From Gluconacetobacter sacchari (GTDB lineage: Bacteria > Pseudomonadota > Alphaproteobacteria > Acetobacterales > Acetobacteraceae): a DNA stretch of 64,000 nucleotides. The notes beneath the pieces are model-generated. The model was not told the DNA's origin, did not search any database, and saw only the letters and a list, made by a program, of their open reading frames with translations. The DNA is taken from assembly GCF_014174255.1 (NCBI RefSeq), contig NZ_JABEQJ010000011.1, forward strand, positions 1-64,000, read 5' to 3'. Both the position numbers and the translations under genes were made by a program. Of the stretch, positions 60,309-64,000 are shown piece by piece; within the stretch, counting starts at the first letter, position 1; each line of letters begins with the position of its first letter.

Positions 60309-61466
60309 TTACGGATAGCCTGGGCGGCCGCCCCGGCCGAGGATCAGCCGGCCCGCGACCTCGTAATTGCCGCGCGCCATGAAGGCGTGCTGCGCCACCA
60401 CGGCGCTGTCCTGCATGCAGCGCGCCAGGATATGGTCGGCATCCACCGCCGCGATGCCGCCCAGTTCGAAACAGCGGCGCGCGACCTCGTACGATGCCTG
60501 GGCGGCATGGATGCAGGCGAGGCGGACGCGCCCGGCGCAGGCCTCGTCCGCCGGTCCGGCCTCCACCGCCGCCATGGCGGCGCGCGTGGCATCGTAGAAG
60601 AAGCTGCGGGCGGCGGAGAGCGTTGCCTCGGCCTCGGCGACGGCGAACTGGACATAGGGCCGGTCGGCCATGACCGGGGCGCCGGTGATGGATGTGCGCC
60701 CCCGCGCCATTTCGGTGACCTCGGTCAACGCCCGGCGGGCGCAGCCCAGCCCGACCACCGTGAGCACCTGCGCCGCCAGGGCCAGGGAGGGATACCGGTA
60801 GATCGCGCCGTCGAGACTGGAGGGGCCGCCGCGGATGAACGTCCAGTCCATCGGCACGCGGATGGCTTCGACCACGATATCGTGGCTGCCGGTGCCGGCC
60901 ATGCCCATGGTGTTCCAGGTTTCGTCGATCCGGGCCTGCGATGCCGGGAAGACGGCGGTGCGCGGCAGGCCGCCGCCGGCCGGCCCGTCGGGCAGGGAAA
61001 CCCCCACGCCCAGCAGGTCCGCCCCGGTGCAGCCGCTGGCATAGGGCCAACTGCCCGAGACGATCAGATCGTCGCCTTCGACCCCGGCGGGGCGGGGGGG
61101 GAAGATCGCGCCGGCGAAGACCACGTCGGGACCGTCGCGATAGATCGTCTCCAGCGTCTGGACCGGCAGGGCGGCGAGATAGAGGGCCGAGACGCCGAAG
61201 CTGGCGACCCAGCCGGCGGACCCGTCGGCCCGGGCGATCGTTTCGATGGCTTCGAGAAAGCGGTCGGGCGGGATTTCCAGTCCACCGAAGCGGCGGGCGA
61301 CGAAGGCGCGATAGATGCCGATCGTCCTGAAGCCCGCGACGATGTCCGGGGCAAGGCGCCGGGCCTTGCGGAAGGAAAGCGCCCGGTCGCTGATCTGCCG
61401 CAGAAGGGCATCGAATTCCGGCCCGTCCGCAAATCGCGAGCCTGCCTGCTCGACAGAGGTCAACAT
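60309..61466 (-). CDS. iacA: Acyl-CoA-dehydrogenase-like flavin monooxygenase (IacA-like)
   Basis: 385 aa group D flavin monooxygenase with the acyl-CoA-dehydrogenase fold (GIYRAFVARRFGGLEIPPDRFLEAIETIARADGSAGWVASFG, SGSWPYASGCTGADLLGVG, ETWNTMGMAGTGSHDIVVEAIRVP, C-terminal RCFELGGIAAVD). Such enzymes use FADH2 from a separate reductase, here the HpaC-like protein in the same operon. In the iac system this enzyme performs the first hydroxylation of indole-3-acetate. First gene of the operon; AAGGG is 7 nt before the ATG. Confidence 0.75.
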   Translation of the reverse strand: MLTSVEQAGSRFADGPEFDALLRQISDRALSFRKARRLAPDIVAGFRTIGIYRAFVARRFGGLEIPPDRFLEAIETIARADGSAGWVASFGVSALYLAALPVQTLETIYRDGPDVVFAGAIFPPRPAGVEGDDLIVSGSWPYASGCTGADLLGVGVSLPDGPAGGGLPRTAVFPASQARIDETWNTMGMAGTGSHDIVVEAIRVPMDWTFIRGGPSSLDGAIYRYPSLALAAQVLTVVGLGCARRALTEVTEMARGRTSITGAPVMADRPYVQFAVAEAEATLSAARSFFYDATRAAMAAVEAGPADEACAGRVRLACIHAAQASYEVARRCFELGGIAAVDADHILARCMQDSAVVAQHAFMARGNYEVAGRLILGRGGRPGYP

Positions 61467-61564
61467 CCGTCACCCTTTCATCCGCTCCGCTCCGCCCCCT
61501 TTGGGAACGGTGAGGAGACGCTAGCATATTTACGGGAAGTTTCCACTATTTTTTTGGCGAAACG

Positions 61565-61600
61565 AGGGGCCGGAAAGCCCATGTCTTTCCGGTCCTCCCC
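61565..61600 (-). terminator. Probable rho-independent terminator of the TonB receptor gene
   Basis: Starting about 20 bp after the receptor stop, the minus strand can form a long hairpin. CCGGAAAG/CTTTCCGG pairs perfectly around a 7-nt loop (8 bp), extended by the flanking G/C-rich bases with a few mismatches, and the 3' side is followed by TCGTTT. It separates the receptor from the iac-like operon start. Confidence 0.55.
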
Positions 61601-61618
61601 GATCGCGGGCGCGGCCTG

Positions 61619-63997
61619 CTAGAAGGAGACGCCGCCCTGGATGTACCATTGGCGGCCGCGGTCGTACGAGGCCATGAAGTTGTTGACGCTGGCCGAGAAG
61701 CTGCCCCAGTGCATGTATTTCTCGTTGCTGATGTTGTCGACGCCCGCCATGAAATTGTAGCGCGCGTCGGGGCTGACCCAGCGCAGCGAGGCGTTGACCA
61801 GGATATATTCGGGCTGGAACAGCGGGGCGTAATTGATGCTGTTGACGTCGGCGTTGTAGCGCGAACGGTAGGAGGCATCGACGCGCGGGGTGAGGGTGCC
61901 GGCGCGGCCGATCTGGATCGTCCTGGCGACGCCGGCATTGGCGGTCCATTTGGAGACCATGGCGAATTTCGAATTCAGGGTCAGGCCCGAAACCTTGGCC
62001 GTGAGCTTGGTATAGTGCGCGTCGGTCATGCCCAGGGAGCCGGTGAGCATCCAGCCGTCGCCCAGCGCGTACTGGGCCTCCAGCTCGAAGCCCGGAATAC
62101 GGGCGGAGCCGGCATTGGTGTAATAGGGACCGATCGTCGCGGCGTCGGAGACCAGGAGCTGTACATCGTCATAAAAGACGTAGAAGCCGCTGGCGCTGAC
62201 GCGCAGGCGATGGTCCAGCCCGTAGAATTTCAGGCCGCCTTCGAAGGAATTGACGCTTTCGGGCCGGAAGGACGGTGGTGCGCTGACGATCTTGGTCAGG
62301 CGCTGGGTGAAGCCGCCGCCCTTGAAGCCCTGCGAAAAGGTCGAATAGGCCATCAGTTCCGGCGTGACCTGGTAGGCCACGTTGACCATCGGGGTCCAGC
62401 GGGCGTTGTTGTTGTGGAAATTTTCGTACGGGACGATCCGCGTGCCCGGCGGGGCGGTGACGTAGGGTGCGCGGCCCCAGACGATATACTGGTCCGGCAG
62501 GAAGGTCTTGTCGTCCTCGGTATAGCGCACGCCCGCGGTGACGCTGAGCTTCCTTGTGAAGGAATAGGTGGCCTGGGCGTAGGCGGCGTAGTTGATATCC
62601 TTGAAATAGCCGCCGCTTTCCAGATATTCGACCCATTTGTTGCCCGGGTTGATGTCCGCGCCGGACTGATTGAAATAATAGAGGCCGGCCGCGTAATGCA
62701 GGCGGCTCGACAGAGCCCGGCCCATGACCTGGAATTCTTCGGAAACCTGCTTTTCCGAATAGCCGTCCCACAGGTCGTTGATGGCGATCGGCGAGGAGTC
62801 GCGGTCCTGGGCGAACTGGCCGGTGGTCTGGTGGATGGCGGTGATCGATTTGACTTCGAGATAATGCGAGAATGCGTAATCGATCGTGGCCGAGGCCGAC
62901 CAGCTTTCGATATTGGAATAGTTGGGGGCCGTGCTGTAATTTGTCGTCTTGCTGAAATATTTCGAACCGTAGCAGCCGGGCAGGGTGCAGCTTGCCCAAT
63001 TGGCCTTCGTGGCGCCGGCCGCGATATTGTTCAGCGCGACCACGCTGCCGGACAATGTCGGGTCTATGCCGATGACGACATAGGGCGCGCCGTTGCTGCG
63101 GTCGCGGGTGTAATCGCCGCGCAGGGTGACCGTCAGCCTGTCGACCGGGTGCCAGAGGATCGCGCCCTTGAAGATGCGCGTATCCTGGTTGCCCATCTTG
63201 CGCTGCCGTTCGGCATAGGGCTGGTTGACGTAGCCGTCCTGCATGAAGCTGCCGACGGAGAAATTGAGGAACAGGTTCCTGGCCAGCGGGACATTGACGA
63301 ACGCGCGGGCATTGATGCGGTTGCCGGTGCCGTATTTGACGTCGGCCTTGGCGGACAGGCGGTCGTTGGGTGTGAGGGAGGACACCGTGACCGCGCCGCC
63401 GATCGTATTGCGTCCGAACAGGGTACCCTGGGGGCCGCGCAGCACCGAGACGTTGGCGACGTCGATCATGTCCAGCACCGACCCCACGGTGTTGCCGGCA
63501 TAGACGCCGTCGATATACAGGCCGACGCCGGGGTCCACGCCGAAGGAGAAATCGGTCTGGCCGATGCCACGGATGAAGATGGCCGCGGCATTGGCGACGC
63601 CGGCATTGGAGGCGACATTGCCGAACATCATGTTCGGCGCCATGTCCTGGATGCGGGCGATCGAGGTGATGCCGCGTTCGGTGAATTCGCTGCCCGAGAC
63701 GGTGGTCATGGAGATGGGCGTGCGTTCGATCGGCTCGCTGCGCCGGCGGGCGTTGACGGTGATCTGTTCGAGCCCGCTTTCCGGCCGGGTTTTTTTTGCC
63801 CCGGCGCCGGTGGCGGGGCCGGCCTTGGCTTTTGCCCCGGGTGCCGTGCCGGCGGGGCCCGCTTCGGTCCGCGCCAGGGCGGGGGCGGCGGAGATTGCCA
63901 GGACAGCGCAGCCACAATACCAAAAGCGGCGGCCGAACAGACCGGAGATTCCCGCGGGACGGCTGATGACATGTTTTGATATAGAAACGAAATACAT
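61619..63997 (-). CDS. TonB-dependent outer-membrane receptor
   Basis: 792 aa, complete unless translation starts beyond the window edge. Signal peptide GLFGRRFWYCGCAVLAISAAPALA, an Ala/Gly/Pro/Lys linker, TonB-box/plug domain (EQITVNARRRSEPIERTPISMTTVSGSEFTERGI, SVLRGPQGTLFGRNTIGGAV) and a 22-strand barrel ending in QGGVSF. It imports a larger or scarce ligand with TonB energy. It lies upstream of the iac-like operon on the same strand but is separated by a terminator-like hairpin. The ligand may be an aromatic conjugate or an iron chelate; undetermined. Confidence 0.85.
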   Translation of the reverse strand: MYFVSISKHVISRPAGISGLFGRRFWYCGCAVLAISAAPALARTEAGPAGTAPGAKAKAGPATGAGAKKTRPESGLEQITVNARRRSEPIERTPISMTTVSGSEFTERGITSIARIQDMAPNMMFGNVASNAGVANAAAIFIRGIGQTDFSFGVDPGVGLYIDGVYAGNTVGSVLDMIDVANVSVLRGPQGTLFGRNTIGGAVTVSSLTPNDRLSAKADVKYGTGNRINARAFVNVPLARNLFLNFSVGSFMQDGYVNQPYAERQRKMGNQDTRIFKGAILWHPVDRLTVTLRGDYTRDRSNGAPYVVIGIDPTLSGSVVALNNIAAGATKANWASCTLPGCYGSKYFSKTTNYSTAPNYSNIESWSASATIDYAFSHYLEVKSITAIHQTTGQFAQDRDSSPIAINDLWDGYSEKQVSEEFQVMGRALSSRLHYAAGLYYFNQSGADINPGNKWVEYLESGGYFKDINYAAYAQATYSFTRKLSVTAGVRYTEDDKTFLPDQYIVWGRAPYVTAPPGTRIVPYENFHNNNARWTPMVNVAYQVTPELMAYSTFSQGFKGGGFTQRLTKIVSAPPSFRPESVNSFEGGLKFYGLDHRLRVSASGFYVFYDDVQLLVSDAATIGPYYTNAGSARIPGFELEAQYALGDGWMLTGSLGMTDAHYTKLTAKVSGLTLNSKFAMVSKWTANAGVARTIQIGRAGTLTPRVDASYRSRYNADVNSINYAPLFQPEYILVNASLRWVSPDARYNFMAGVDNISNEKYMHWGSFSASVNNFMASYDRGRQWYIQGGVSF

Positions 63998-64000
63998 CCT

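Noticed and set aside
59082-61622. 846-aa open frame on the plus strand
   Set aside because: It lies antisense to the Rieske dioxygenase and monooxygenase genes, is rich in Arg/Gly/Asp/His and shows no domain. It is a typical GC-rich shadow frame.
61649-63979. 776-aa open frame on the plus strand
   Set aside because: Antisense to the TonB receptor, Gly/Asp/Ala/Arg-rich, with no signal peptide or domain.

Overview
The window is GC-rich, gene-dense DNA with long runs of overlapping genes. It fits an alphaproteobacterium, most likely an acetic acid bacterium (Acetobacteraceae, Gluconacetobacter-like). That assignment is inferred from an OprB-type porin, a PQQ/heme c quinohemoprotein alcohol dehydrogenase, the style of the TonB receptor and the high GC content. 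I see no rRNA, tRNA, insertion sequence, phage gene, CRISPR array or replication origin. Every gene-free stretch is shorter than 300 bp.

Left part (1-13.6 kb): a minus-strand operon (unknown membrane protein, OprB porin, indolepyruvate/phenylpyruvate-type decarboxylase IpdC) lies next to a complete 4-hydroxyphenylacetate (homoprotocatechuate) meta-cleavage pathway: hpaA (AraC), hpaB, hpaC, hpaR (MarR), hpaE, hpaD (VOC-type extradiol enzyme), hpaG, hpaH, hpaI and hpaF. An MHS-type transporter follows at 13.8 kb.

Middle part (15.3-34.5 kb): a full aerobic phenylacetyl-CoA pathway. It has two regulators (TetR-type and PaaX), paaABCDE, a stand-alone MaoC hydratase, a minus-strand operon paaG-paaI-paaK-porin-feaB-quinohemoprotein ADH, and divergently paaJ-paaFH(fused)-paaZ. 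A 19-bp dyad upstream of the TetR gene recurs in the paaG/paaJ divergent promoter (15 of 19 bases match), and its 10-bp core recurs upstream of the ADH gene. A triple 26-bp repeat sits directly upstream of paaK.

Nitrogen part (34.5-52.3 kb): the urease operon ureDABCEFG follows paaZ without a gap. Then come a NiCoT nickel permease, a porin with a small exported protein, and a LuxR-type response regulator with a 1103-residue hybrid kinase whose N-terminus is a complete NCS1-type permease. These face a divergent urea ABC transporter operon, urtABCDE.

Right part (52.3-64 kb): an 11-gene minus-strand operon whose core (acyl-CoA-dehydrogenase-like monooxygenase, Rieske dioxygenase alpha and beta, SDR, VanB-type reductase, flavin reductase, amidase, NTF2-like proteins) matches the known iac genes for indole-3-acetate degradation. 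It carries a class II aldolase and a ketopantoate-reductase-like protein as extras, and a TonB receptor lies upstream.

Taken together, the window looks like an arylacetate island. IpdC, the ADH and FeaB could convert aryl-pyruvates, aryl-ethanols and aryl-acetaldehydes to phenylacetate, 4-hydroxyphenylacetate and indole-3-acetate, and each of these has its own ring-degradation module here. A urea-nitrogen module is embedded between them. Gene families are read from sequence motifs; substrates and regulatory links are inferred.
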